A DNA stretch of 12,573 nt from Pseudonocardiales bacterium (GTDB lineage Bacteria > Actinomycetota > Actinomycetes > Mycobacteriales > Jatrophihabitantaceae), in the NCBI GenBank assembly GCA_025465405.1, contig JAODNL010000180.1, forward strand, positions 1 to 12,573, in the 5' to 3' direction. Positions 1 through 8,000 of this stretch are shown here, in pieces (the stretch's first letter is position 1; every line of letters starts with the position of its first letter). Both the position numbers and the translations under genes were made by a program. The notes under the pieces are model-generated. The model saw only the letters and a list, made by a program, of their open reading frames with translations, made no database searches and had not been told where the DNA came from.

Positions 1-945
1 GACGGACCGGAAGCCGTTCTTGAGCACGTAGTCGCGCAGACCGGTGACGAGCGCGCCCCAGACCTCGGCCTCGTCGACGAGCCGATCGGCAACGACTACC
101 GGCCCACCGGCGAAGGCCGCCGGTGCCGCCGTTGCCGTGTGGAATCGATGAACGGTCATCTCAGCGTCGTGGACCACGGGCGGGGCCGGCGACCCCTCCG
201 CGACTGTGACGTCCGCGTAGTACATGCTCTCGACGTATTGGGGCGCGCGCAGGAGTGGCTCACCGTCGGGCCTGACCACCATCGAGTCGCCGTCGAACAC
301 CAGCTCGTCCTGCGCGCCCACGGTGTTGACGTAGAGCACCGGAGCGCCGGCTTCGGCCGCACGGCGCTGGAGCAGCGGCAGCCGCACGTCGTCCTTGTGG
401 CGCTCGTACGGCGAGCCGTTGATGTTGAGGACCAAGCCCACGCCCGCGGCGCCGGCGACGGTGAACGGCCCGCCGTCCTGCCACACGTCCTCGCAGATCG
501 TCAGTGCGATGTCCACGCCGAGGTGCCGCACGACGACGAACCGGTCGCCGGGCACGAAGTACCGCCGCTCGTCGAACACGCCGTAGTTCGGAAGGTGGTG
601 CTTGAAGTACCGCGCCACGATCTCGCCCCGGTGAATGAACGCGGCCGCGTTTCGTGGCCCCCCCTCGTCGTCGAGGTAGCCGACGACAACCGCTGTCTCG
701 CCGAGACGCGAGGCCGCCAGATCGTGGGCCAGCCGCTTCAGCGTGGCGCAGGACGCGGCGCGGAAGGACCGGCGAAACACCAGATCCTCCGGCGGGTACC
801 CGGTGAGCGTCATCTCCGGGAACGCGACGAGATGCGCCCCGGCCGCGGCCGCCTCGCGAGTGCGGTCGAGAACCATCGCGGCGTTGCCGGCGAGGTCACC
901 GACTGCGTAGTTCACCTGGGCGAGGGCTAGCCGGAGCGTGGGCAC
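1..945 (-). CDS. nadE: Glutamine-dependent NAD+ synthetase, N-terminal (amidase) part; 3' end outside window
   Basis: This gene makes NAD+ from deamido-NAD+, ATP and glutamine in the cytosol, the last step of NAD biosynthesis. The 315 visible codons are nearly all the N-terminal nitrilase-type glutaminase domain that supplies ammonia. The nitrilase triad is intact: E44 in AFPEMTLTGYPPEDL, K115 in YFKHHLPNYGVFDE, and C151 in LTICEDVWQD. The conserved INGSPY segment follows. The visible part ends in LRDYVLKNGFRSV, the start of the synthetase domain, just before the expected SGGIDS ATP-pyrophosphatase loop, so the cut is the window edge and not a truncation. The GTG at 945-943 is chosen because MPTLRLALAQVN is the usual N-terminus of the family. 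No Shine-Dalgarno sits at a sensible distance; a box at 957-952 may make it leaderless. The spacing of the triad suggests the shorter, about 550-600-residue form rather than the longer mycobacterial one; that last point is inference. Confidence 0.93.
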   Translation of the reverse strand, partial: MPTLRLALAQVNYAVGDLAGNAAMVLDRTREAAAAGAHLVAFPEMTLTGYPPEDLVFRRSFRAASCATLKRLAHDLAASRLGETAVVVGYLDDEGGPRNAAAFIHRGEIVARYFKHHLPNYGVFDERRYFVPGDRFVVVRHLGVDIALTICEDVWQDGGPFTVAGAAGVGLVLNINGSPYERHKDDVRLPLLQRRAAEAGAPVLYVNTVGAQDELVFDGDSMVVRPDGEPLLRAPQYVESMYYADVTVAEGSPAPPVVHDAEMTVHRFHTATAAPAAFAGGPVVVADRLVDEAEVWGALVTGLRDYVLKNGFRSV

Positions 946-951
946 CCCTCA

Positions 952-957
952 ATTCTG
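952..957 (-). promoter_or_regulatory. Possible leaderless -10 box for nadE
   Basis: On the minus strand CAGAAT lies six bases before the GTG start of nadE. It matches the actinobacterial -10 consensus TANNNT except at the first base. The spacing would start the transcript at or next to the GTG, which fits the lack of a separate Shine-Dalgarno. No TTGACA-like -35 is seen. This is a weak call. Confidence 0.22.
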
Positions 958-1264
958 TCCCACGGCGCTCTCGACGGTGCGATGCGGTTGAGGGCGGCTC
1001 TTGCCGGCTCTGGCCGGCGATCCTGGCAATGAACTGAGGGTGACGAGCGGGCACCCGGGCCGCAAACTGGTCAAACCGCTCGCGCCGATGAGGCACACTG
1101 GATTCGTCATCGCCGATCCATCTGATCCACGCATGCAACCTGCGGGTGTGCTCGCGCGTCTACTGACTGTAAGCCGATCGTGACGCGTTGCTGAGGGATT
1201 CGCGGCGGCCGGTGAGGGAGAATTTCAACAAGGCTCGTGGGATCCGCGACGCCTGATTAGGTGC

Positions 1265-1271
1265 GGGAGGG
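1265..1271 (+). promoter_or_regulatory. Ribosome binding site that fixes the L,D-transpeptidase start
   Basis: GGGAGGG lies four bases before the GTG at 1276. The alternative in-frame GTG at 1261 would sit upstream of this motif and has no Shine-Dalgarno of its own, so 1276 is preferred. Confidence 0.6.
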
Positions 1272-1275
1272 CTCA

Positions 1276-2622
1276 GTGGCTTCGGAGGCCGGATTGTCCG
1301 ACGGGGTGGACGGCGCGGCCCCGGGGGCTGCCCCGGGCGCCGAGTGGGGGCACCGGCGCTGGCTGCTCGCCGCGGCTCCGGCCGTAGTCGCGCTCCTCGC
1401 ACTGTCTGCCTGCACGTCCGGCAGCGCGACCCAGAAACAGGGCACCTCGGTATCGCCGATCGCCGAGTCCAGCCCGGCCGGTGACCCTCCGCAGAGCAGC
1501 ACCCCCGCCCCCGCAGCTCCGCGCGCAGTCATCAAGGCCGGCCCGACGGCGCAGGGGGCGGTCAGCCCCGTCCAACCGATCACGGTTGATGTCGCCGACG
1601 GCAAGCTGACCTCGGTGAAGCTCGTCAATCCGGAGGGCAAGCCGGTCACCGGCGCGCTCTCGGCAGACTCGACGTCCTGGAAGAACACCGAGGCGCTCGG
1701 CTACAGCAAGACGTACACACTGTCGGCGGTGGCGGTGAACTCGGCCGGCACGCCGGTCACGAAGACGGCGACGTTCACCACGCTGACGCCGGGCAACATG
1801 ACGATGCCCTACCTCAACACCACCGGCGGGCAGGCGTTGCAGAACGGCGCCACGTACGGGATCGGCATCGTGCCCGTCGTGCACTTCGACGAGCAGATCA
1901 CCGACCGGAAGGCTGCCGAGAAGGCGCTGACCGTCACGACCAGCACGCACGTCACCGGCGTGTGGAACTGGGTTGATGCCCAGAACGCGCACTGGCGGGC
2001 GAAGAACTACCTCACACCGGGCACCCGCGTCACCGTCAGCGCCAAGGTCTACGGCGTCCAGGTCGGACCGGGTCTCTACGGGCAGGCCGACCAGAGCGTG
2101 TCGTTCCGGATCGGCGCCAAGCACGTCACGATCGCCGACGACAAGACCCACCTCGTCAAGGTCTACTTCAACAACAAGCTGGTTCGGACCATGCCGACGT
2201 CGATGGGCCAGGGCGGCTACGTCAGCGGCACCGGTGGCCAGCAGATCTCGCTGTGGACCATGCCGGGCACCTACACGGTGATCGGGCACGGCAACCCGGT
2301 GCTCATGGACTCCTCCACGTTCGGCCTTCCGGTGAACTCGCCGAAGGGCTACAAGGAGTACATCTATCTCGCCACGCAGATCAGCACTGACGGCATCTAC
2401 CTCCACGATCTCGAGACGACGATCTGGGCACAGGGCAACACCGACGTCTCCCACGGGTGCCTCAATCTCAACCTCGCCAACGCGCAGTTCTTCTACAACA
2501 CGTCGCAGATCGGCGACATCGTGCAGGTGACGAACAGTGGCGGCCCGGCGCTGCAGATCTGGCAGAACGGCGACTGGAGCGTTCCGTGGACCCAGTGGGT
2601 GAAGGGCAGCGCCCTGCACTGA
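1276..2622 (+). CDS. L,D-transpeptidase lipoprotein, LdtMt2-like (Ig-like domains plus YkuD domain)
   Basis: This enzyme makes 3-3 (L,D) cross-links in peptidoglycan on the outer face of the membrane, bypassing penicillin-binding proteins. With the GTG at 1276 the protein has 448 residues. Residues about 28-46 form a lipoprotein signal: RRW, a hydrophobic stretch, then the lipobox LSAC with lipidated C46. A Ser/Pro/Ala-rich linker follows. Two Ig-like modules span about 88-172 and 173-281, and the YkuD catalytic domain about 282-414. The catalytic pair is H377 (IYLHDLET) and C395 in SHGCLNLNLANAQFFY. The 18-residue His-Cys spacing equals that recalled for LdtMt2 (H336/C354). The Trp-rich tail (IWQNGDWSVPWTQW) matches the C-terminal subdomain of the mycobacterial enzymes. 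It stands alone, 96 bp before glnA2 on the same strand. Family assignment is firm; which cross-links it makes in this organism is not shown. Confidence 0.93.
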   Translation: MASEAGLSDGVDGAAPGAAPGAEWGHRRWLLAAAPAVVALLALSACTSGSATQKQGTSVSPIAESSPAGDPPQSSTPAPAAPRAVIKAGPTAQGAVSPVQPITVDVADGKLTSVKLVNPEGKPVTGALSADSTSWKNTEALGYSKTYTLSAVAVNSAGTPVTKTATFTTLTPGNMTMPYLNTTGGQALQNGATYGIGIVPVVHFDEQITDRKAAEKALTVTTSTHVTGVWNWVDAQNAHWRAKNYLTPGTRVTVSAKVYGVQVGPGLYGQADQSVSFRIGAKHVTIADDKTHLVKVYFNNKLVRTMPTSMGQGGYVSGTGGQQISLWTMPGTYTVIGHGNPVLMDSSTFGLPVNSPKGYKEYIYLATQISTDGIYLHDLETTIWAQGNTDVSHGCLNLNLANAQFFYNTSQIGDIVQVTNSGGPALQIWQNGDWSVPWTQWVKGSALH

Positions 2623-2639
2623 GGCTTCGGAGGCCTCGG
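2619..2639 (+). terminator. Hairpin over the stop codon of the L,D-transpeptidase gene
   Basis: CTGAGGC (2619-2625) can pair with GCCTCGG (2633-2639) around a 7-base loop, with one T-G wobble. The TGA stop lies inside the 5' arm. There is no T-tract, as is common in high-GC actinobacteria, so this is only a possible terminator or partial read-through site between this gene and glnA2. Confidence 0.3.
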
Positions 2640-2655
2640 AGGCGGCGGTGCGGAC

Positions 2656-2669
2656 CGAACGGGAGTTCG
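2656..2669. repeat. Inverted repeat in the glnA2 upstream region
   Basis: CGAAC-GGGA-GTTCG is a perfect 5-bp inverted repeat with a 4-base spacer. It lies about where a -35 element would fall for the TAATCT box at 2680. It could be an operator or a small hairpin. No known regulator's site is recognised. Confidence 0.25.
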
Positions 2670-2678
2670 CGTACGCGC

Positions 2679-2695
2679 GTAATCTCGCAGTAATC
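2679..2695 (+). promoter_or_regulatory. GTAATC direct repeat: possible -10 box and GlnR-like site before glnA2
   Basis: GTAATC occurs twice with an 11-bp period (2679-2684 and 2690-2695), about one helical turn. TAATCT at 2680-2685 fits the actinobacterial -10 TANNNT and would give a leader of roughly 27 bases. The repeat also has the spacing of the GlnR box known from Streptomyces, gTnAc-n6-GaAAc: GTAAT, six bases, GTAAT. It matches G, T and A in the first half and G, A, A in the second, but misses both terminal C's and the second-position A. No -35 was found. The repeat is seen; both functional readings are inference. Confidence 0.35.
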
Positions 2696-2718
2696 CGACA
2701 AGGCCAGACTGGAGAACT

Positions 2719-4077
2719 GTGGACCGCCAACAGGAGTTCGTGCTGCGCACGCTCGAGGATCGGCAGATCCGGTTCGTTCGGCTGTGGTTCACCGATGTTC
2801 TCGGCACGCTGAAGTCGGTTGCGGTCGCGCCCGCGGAGCTCGACGGCGCGTTCGAGGAGGGCATCGGCTTCGACGGGTCGGCCATCGAGGGATTCGCCCG
2901 CGCCAGTGAGAGTGACATGATCGCCCGCCCCGACCCGGCGACGTTCCAGATCCTGCCCGAGGCCGACGGCCGGCAGGCGGACTCCGCGCGGATGTTCTGC
3001 GACATCCAGATGCCCGACGGCTCGCCGTCGTGGGCCGACCCGCGCTACGTCCTGCGGCGGACGCTGTCCAAGGCGGCCGAGCGCGGATTCACGTTCTACA
3101 CCCACCCCGAGATCGAGTTCTTCCTGCTGAAGAACCGGCCGACGGACGGCTCGGAGCCCGAGCCGATCGACAACGGCGGCTACTTCGACATGACGAGCCA
3201 CGACACCGCGCACGATTTCCGCCGCGCCGCCGTCAGCGCGCTCGAGGGCTTGGGTATCTCGGTCGAGTTCAGCCACCACGAAGTCGCGCCCGGCCAGCAG
3301 GAGATCGACCTGCGCTACGCGGACGCGCTGTCGATGGCCGACAACATCATGACGTTCCGGCACGTGATCAAGGAGGTCGCGATCGCGCACGGCGCGCACG
3401 CGACGTTCATGCCGAAGCCGTTCCGGCACCAGCCGGGCAGCGGCATGCACACCCACCTGTCCTTGTTCGAGGGTGACCACAACGCTTTCCACGACCCCTC
3501 CGACGAACTGAACCTCTCGAAGACGGCGCGCGCGTTCATCGCCGGATTGCTGACGCACGCCCGCGAGATCACCGCCGTCACCAACCAGTGGGTGAACTCG
3601 TACAAGCGGCTGTGGGGGTACTCGGCGCGCGGGCAACTGGTGGAGGCGCCCACGTTCGTGTGCTGGGGGCACGCCAACCGCTCGGCGCTCGTGCGCGTGC
3701 CGATGTACAAGCCGGGCAAGGCCAATTCCACGCGCGTCGAGCTGAGGTCGCTGGATTCTGCCTGCAATCCGTACCTCGGTTTCGCCGTACTGCTCGCCGC
3801 AGGCATGAAGGGCATCGAGGAGGGCTACGAGCTTCCGCCGGGCGCCGAGGACGACGTGTGGGCGCTGTCGGACACCGAGCGTCGTGCCCTCGGCTACGAC
3901 GAGCTGCCACACAATCTGGCCGACGCGCTGCGCGTCATGGAGGATTCCGAGCTCGTCGCCGAGACGCTCGGCGAGCACGTGTTCGACTTCTTCCTGCGTA
4001 ACAAGCGCGAGGAGTGGATCGAGTACCGCGCCGAGGTCAGCCCCTTCGAGCTCCGCCGCTACCTGCCCTCCCTCTAG
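2719..4077 (+). CDS. glnA2: Glutamine synthetase, GlnA2-type (GSI)
   Basis: Makes glutamine from glutamate, ammonia and ATP as a cytosolic dodecamer. The 452 residues match mycobacterial GlnA2 closely from the first residue as I recall it (MDRQQEFVLRTLEDRQIRFV). The GTG at 2719 follows GGAG at 2711-2714. The N-terminal beta-grasp domain carries the D52 flap in GFDGSAIEGF. The catalytic domain has the metal-ligand pair E131/E133 (HPEIEFFLL), then GQQEIDLR, GSGMHTHLSL, ANRSALVRVP and CNPYLGFAVLLAAG. Three oddities are visible. A six-residue insertion lies between R297 and the flap E309, equivalent to Salmonella R321 and E327. A55 replaces the second Ser of the usual FDGSS motif. W381 (DDVWAL) stands where adenylylated GSI enzymes have Tyr397, so GlnE cannot modify that site. 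The gene leads a nitrogen cluster with a glutamine amidotransferase and glnE. Family call is firm; whether its main substrate is ammonia is untested. Confidence 0.93.
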   Translation: MDRQQEFVLRTLEDRQIRFVRLWFTDVLGTLKSVAVAPAELDGAFEEGIGFDGSAIEGFARASESDMIARPDPATFQILPEADGRQADSARMFCDIQMPDGSPSWADPRYVLRRTLSKAAERGFTFYTHPEIEFFLLKNRPTDGSEPEPIDNGGYFDMTSHDTAHDFRRAAVSALEGLGISVEFSHHEVAPGQQEIDLRYADALSMADNIMTFRHVIKEVAIAHGAHATFMPKPFRHQPGSGMHTHLSLFEGDHNAFHDPSDELNLSKTARAFIAGLLTHAREITAVTNQWVNSYKRLWGYSARGQLVEAPTFVCWGHANRSALVRVPMYKPGKANSTRVELRSLDSACNPYLGFAVLLAAGMKGIEEGYELPPGAEDDVWALSDTERRALGYDELPHNLADALRVMEDSELVAETLGEHVFDFFLRNKREEWIEYRAEVSPFELRRYLPSL

Positions 4078-4078
4078 C

Positions 4079-4095
4079 CGGCCGCCGCGCGGCCG
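4079..4095 (+). terminator. GC-rich hairpin just after glnA2
   Basis: CGGCCGC and GCGGCCG form a perfect 7-bp stem with a 3-base loop starting two bases after the TAG of glnA2. No T-tract follows. It is a plausible intrinsic terminator or pause site separating glnA2 from the amidotransferase-glnE pair. Confidence 0.4.
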
Positions 4096-4107
4096 CCGCA
4101 GCCCCGT

Positions 4108-4170
4108 GCCGCGATCCTGCGCCGCGATCAAGACGTCCGAATGGCGGCCAGGGCGACCACTCAGACGTCT
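4108..4170. repeat. Short direct repeats between glnA2 and the amidotransferase gene
   Basis: GCCGCGATC occurs at 4108-4116 and again at 4121-4129, a 13-bp period. AGACGTC occurs at 4131-4137 and within the perfect 8-bp palindrome AGACGTCT at 4163-4170, 32 bp apart, about three helical turns. The stretch sits 57-119 bases before the next start codon. This could be a protein-binding array, but such words also arise by chance in GC-rich DNA. Confidence 0.3.
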
Positions 4171-4214
4171 CGATCACCGAGATGGTGGAGCGCCGGAGAC
4201 GAAGCCGCGCTCAC

Positions 4215-4220
4215 TAGGCT
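4215..4220 (+). promoter_or_regulatory. Leaderless -10 box for the glutamine amidotransferase gene
   Basis: TAGGCT matches TANNNT and ends six bases before the GTG at 4227. This is the geometry of leaderless actinobacterial transcripts, and there is no Shine-Dalgarno before that GTG. It suggests that the amidotransferase-glnE pair can be transcribed apart from glnA2. No -35 was recognised. Confidence 0.4.
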
Positions 4221-4226
4221 TGCCAG

Positions 4227-5090
4227 GTGACTGTTGCGCGGCTGCTCGTGATCCAGAACGCGGCCAGCGACCCCGTGGGCCGGCTGGGCGACTGGCTGAC
4301 GGCGGCGGGCCTGGAACTGGACGTGCGCAATGCCGAGGCCGGCGCCACCGTGCCCGACCACCTGGCGAACTTCGACGGGCTGCTGGTACTCGGCGGCGGA
4401 ATGGGGGCGACCGAGGACAACAGCGCCCCGTGGCTGCCGGCAGTGCGTGCCCTGCTGCGCGAGGCGATCACCGAGGAGAAGCCGACCCTCGGCGTCTGCC
4501 TCGGCGCTCAGCTACTCGCGGTAGCGAACGGCGGGACGGTGGCGCCCAACCCGGGCGGCCCGGAATTCGGGGCCCACTTGATCGCCAAGCGTGCGGCGGC
4601 CTCGACCGACCCGCTGTTCGGCCCCCTGCCGATCACGCCGGACGTGATCCAGTGGCACTTCGACGCGATCACCGCCCTCCCACCCGGCGCCGTCACAGTG
4701 GCCAGCTCACCGGGGTGCGACGTGCAGGCCTTCCGGCTCGGCCGGCTGGCATGGGGCATCCAGTTCCACATCGAGACGACGCCGGCGATCGTGCGATCCT
4801 GGGCGGCCACGGATGCCGACGCGCTGGACGGTTACGACGTCGACCGGATCTTGGGCCGTTCCGACGCGGTACACGACGACCTCGTCGAGGTTTGGCAGCC
4901 GTTCGCGATTGCCTTCGCCGGGATCGTCCGCCACCCCGATGCGGTCGCACCGGCCCGGGGGATACCCACATCCACCGCCGAACCGATCACAGACCCCGCC
5001 GCGATCCGCGCCGCACTCGCGGCTGAGGCTCACGGCTCCCGTTCGTCCGGCGTGCTGCCGATGCCAGGCGTGCGGCCGAACGAGCAATGA
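4227..5090 (+). CDS. Class I glutamine amidotransferase (GMP synthase-like GATase domain), substrate unknown
   Basis: A 287-residue single-domain class I glutamine amidotransferase, expected to hydrolyse the amide of glutamine or a gamma-glutamyl compound in the cytosol. The triad is complete: nucleophile C91 in GVCLGAQLLA, and H181 and E183 in GIQFHIETTP. The oxyanion strand LLVLGGGMGATED lies near residues 51-63. No synthase domain is fused, so it either works with a separate partner or is a stand-alone hydrolase. About 100 residues follow the triad; they include a helical part with WQPFAIAFAGIVRHP and a Pro/Ala-rich end. The GTG at 4227 is preferred because VARLLVIQNAASD gives the normal first strand of the fold. 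Its TGA overlaps the ATG of glnE by four bases, so the two are translationally coupled. Position between glnA2 and glnE suggests a role in glutamine or gamma-glutamyl metabolism. This is inference: I cannot name its substrate, and a peptidase-like or PuuD-like hydrolase is possible. Confidence 0.88.
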   Translation: MTVARLLVIQNAASDPVGRLGDWLTAAGLELDVRNAEAGATVPDHLANFDGLLVLGGGMGATEDNSAPWLPAVRALLREAITEEKPTLGVCLGAQLLAVANGGTVAPNPGGPEFGAHLIAKRAAASTDPLFGPLPITPDVIQWHFDAITALPPGAVTVASSPGCDVQAFRLGRLAWGIQFHIETTPAIVRSWAATDADALDGYDVDRILGRSDAVHDDLVEVWQPFAIAFAGIVRHPDAVAPARGIPTSTAEPITDPAAIRAALAAEAHGSRSSGVLPMPGVRPNEQ

Positions 5091-8000
5091 CCGACCCCGC
5101 GAGCGGAGGCCGGGTGGCTCAGCGCCTCGCCCGGCTCTCGTTCGTCGACGGCAACCGCGCCGCGGAGCTGCTCTCCGGCCCGCTGCAGTGGTGGGACCGA
5201 GCGGCCAACGTCCCGGTGGACGACCGGGCCGCGGCGATCGTGGCCGCGCTGGGCCGGACCGCCGATCCCGACGGCGCCCTGGCTGCATTGGCCGCGATCG
5301 TGGCGACGCCGGAGGGCGCCGACCTGCGGGCCGCGCTCGAGACGAGCAGCGAGCTGCGTGGTCGGCTGCTGACTCTGCTCGGCGTATCAAGAGCACTGGC
5401 CGAACATCTGCGTACCCATCCCGCCGACTGGCGCGCCCTGCGCGGCGAGTACGACCGCGACGGTGCCGTGGTCCGCCTGGCCGACGCCGTCGGCTGCGAT
5501 CCGGCCCGTCCCGTCACCGGCACGGCCGGCGTGCGGGCGAAGCTCACCGGCGCCGCGGCAATCACCGCGCTGCGCGACGCCTACCGGCGCGAACTCGTCG
5601 CCATCGCCGGCCGTGACCTCATCGGCGACATGGACCTCGTCACGGTGACGGAGGCGCTGGCCGATCTCGCCGGTCACACGCTGCAGGCAGCGTTGTCGGT
5701 CGCCGCGGCCGAGCTGCCCGACGCCGCCGCGCCCGGCCGCCTCGCGATCGTCGCCATGGGCAAGGCGGGGGGTCGGGAACTCAACTACGTCTCGGACGTC
5801 GACGTGGTATTCGTCGCCGAAGCGGGGGAGTCCGACGGCACCGACGTGGACCCCGATCGTGCGCTCACGACGGCCACGAGACTCGCGTCCGACACCATGC
5901 GGATCTGCCGCGCCGTGGCGTGGGAGGTCGACCCGGGCTTGCGTCCGGAGGGCAAGGACGGTCCGCTCGTGCGGACGCTGGCCAGCTACGAGACGTACTA
6001 CCAGCGCTGGGCAAGCACCTGGGAGTTCCAGGCGCTGCTGAAAGCACGTCCGGTTGCCGGCGACCTCGAGCTCGGGCGGCGGTACCAGGAAGTCATCGCG
6101 CCGCTGGTGTGGACGGCGGCCGAGCGCCCGGACTTCGTGGCCGACGCTCGCGCCATGCGGCGGCGGGTCGTCGAGCACCTCCCGGCCGCGATCGCCGACC
6201 GCGAGATCAAGCTCGGCCGTGGCGGTCTGCGCGACGTCGAATTCGCCGTCCAGCTGCTGCAGCTGGTGCACGGGCGAGGCGACGAGCAGTTGCGCGCGAC
6301 CGCGACGCTGCCCGCGCTGGACGCACTGCGCGACGGTGGCTACGTCGGTCGCGACGACGCGCTGAGCCTGATCGACGCCTACCGCTTCCTGCGCGCCACC
6401 GAGCACCGGCTGCAGCTGCACCGCCTCCGGCGCACGCACCTCGTTCCCGACGATCCCGCTGAGCTTCGCTGGCTGGCGCTCGCGTTGGGATACCGACCGG
6501 ATTCGCGCGGCGACGCCCGGGCAGTGTTCGAAGCCGAATGGGCACTGCACGCCCGCGAAGTGCGCCGACTGCATGAGAAGCTGTTCTACCGGCCGCTGCT
6601 CGAAGCCGTGGCGCGGGTGCCGTCGGAGGGTTTGCGGCTCACCGAGGCCGAGGCGCGACGGCGGCTTGCTGCCCTCGGCTTCGCCGACGCGGAAGCGGCT
6701 CTGCGCCACATCGGGGCACTGACCTCGGGTCTGTCGCGGCGAGCTGTGCTGCAGAAGGCCCTGCTGCCGGTGCTGCTGCCCGACTTCGCCGACGCGCCGG
6801 ATCCGGACTACGGCCTGCTCGCATACCGCCAGGTGTCCGACGCGCTGGGCACGACGCCGTGGTATCTGCGCCTGCTGCGTGACGAGGGCGCGGTCGCATC
6901 CCGCCTTGCCTACCTGCTCGGTACCAGCCGCTACGTCGCCCGGATGCTCGGCCGGGCGCCCGAGGCGTTGCAGATGTTGGCGCACGACAGTGACCTGGTG
7001 CCGCGCGCGCGTCCCGAGATCGAGGTTTCGATGGCCGACTCGGCCATGCGGCAGAACGAGGCCACCGGGGCTGTGGCAGTGGTCCGCGGAGTCCGGCGCC
7101 AGGAACTGCTGCGTATCGCGTTCGGCGATCTGCTCGGGCTCGTCGAGGTAGCGGACGTCTGCCAGGCGATCAGCGCGACGGCAGAGGCCACATTGGAGGT
7201 GGCGTTACAGGTCGCGTTGCGCTCCGTGGCCGACGAGCGTGGCTTGACGACGCTCCCCATCCGATTCACGGTCATTGCGATGGGTCGCCTCGGCGGCGCG
7301 GAGTCCAGCTATGGATCCGATGCCGACGTCATGTTCGTCTTCGACCCGGCTGGCGGGGCTGAGGAGGACGCCGCGCGGATGGCGCAGGAGGTTGCCGTCC
7401 GGCTCCGCGCCCTGCTGGGGTCGCCGTCGTCCAGTGACCCGCCGATGGGGATCGACGCCGATCTGCGCCCGGAGGGACGCAACGGCCCACTCGTCCGGTC
7501 GCTCGCCTCGTACGCGCATTACTACGCTCGGTGGTCGTCGGCGTGGGAGGCCCAGGCGTTGCTGCGGGCTCGCGTCGCCGCCGGCGACGCCGACCTCGGT
7601 GCCCGATTCATAGCGATGATCGATCCGGTGCGTTACCCGGCGGGTGGCCTCAGCACGTCCGATCGGGTCGAGATCAGGCGGCTGAAGGCCCGCGTCGACA
7701 GCGAACGGCTGCCGCGGGGCGCGGATCCGACGACGCATACCAAGCTCGGCCGTGGGGGGCTCGCCGACGTCGAGTGGACGATCCAGCTGCTGCAGCTGGC
7801 GCACGGCCACGAGCTCGCCGGGCTGCGCACCACCCGCACCCTCGACGCGCTGGGCGCCGCAGCCGGGGCCGGTCTGCTCACCGGGCACCAGGTCGACGCC
7901 CTCGCCACCGCGTGGCGGTTGGCGACGCACGTCCGCAACGCATTGGTACTGGTGCGGGACAGGGCAGAGGATCAGCTGCCGCACCAGGGCATTCCGCTCG

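Larger units (their letters stand above)
946..1275. other. Divergent intergenic region between nadE and the L,D-transpeptidase gene
   Basis: These 330 bases separate two divergent genes and must carry both promoters. Short frames on both strands here lack recognisable protein sequence and I do not call them. A perfect 6-bp inverted repeat with a 4-base spacer, GCCGGC-TCTG-GCCGGC, lies at 1003-1018. It could form a hairpin but has no T-tract, and since GCCGGC is itself a palindrome and common in such GC-rich DNA it may be chance. I found no convincing -35/-10 pair for the downstream gene. Confidence 0.5.

Noticed and set aside
139..930. Plus-strand open frame opposite nadE
   Set aside because: Antisense shadow of the amidase domain, whose triad and motifs are clear on the minus strand.
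1003..1018. GCCGGC-TCTG-GCCGGC hairpin as a terminator
   Set aside because: It sits between divergent genes where no terminator is expected, and the half-site is a common palindrome in GC-rich DNA.
1001..1183. Small open frame of 60 codons in the nadE-transpeptidase gap
   Set aside because: No ribosome site, no recognisable sequence, and it covers the region that must hold two promoters.
1273..4131. Long open frame of about 950 codons on the minus strand opposite the L,D-transpeptidase and glnA2 genes
   Set aside because: It lies antisense to two well-supported genes, is rich in Arg, Val and His as expected of the complement of GC-rich coding DNA, and shows no family motif.
5387..6985. Minus-strand open frame of over 500 codons inside glnE, with a second one at 7205-8125
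   Set aside because: Both mirror glnE codons; the sense strand has both nucleotidyltransferase motifs and full-length homology.
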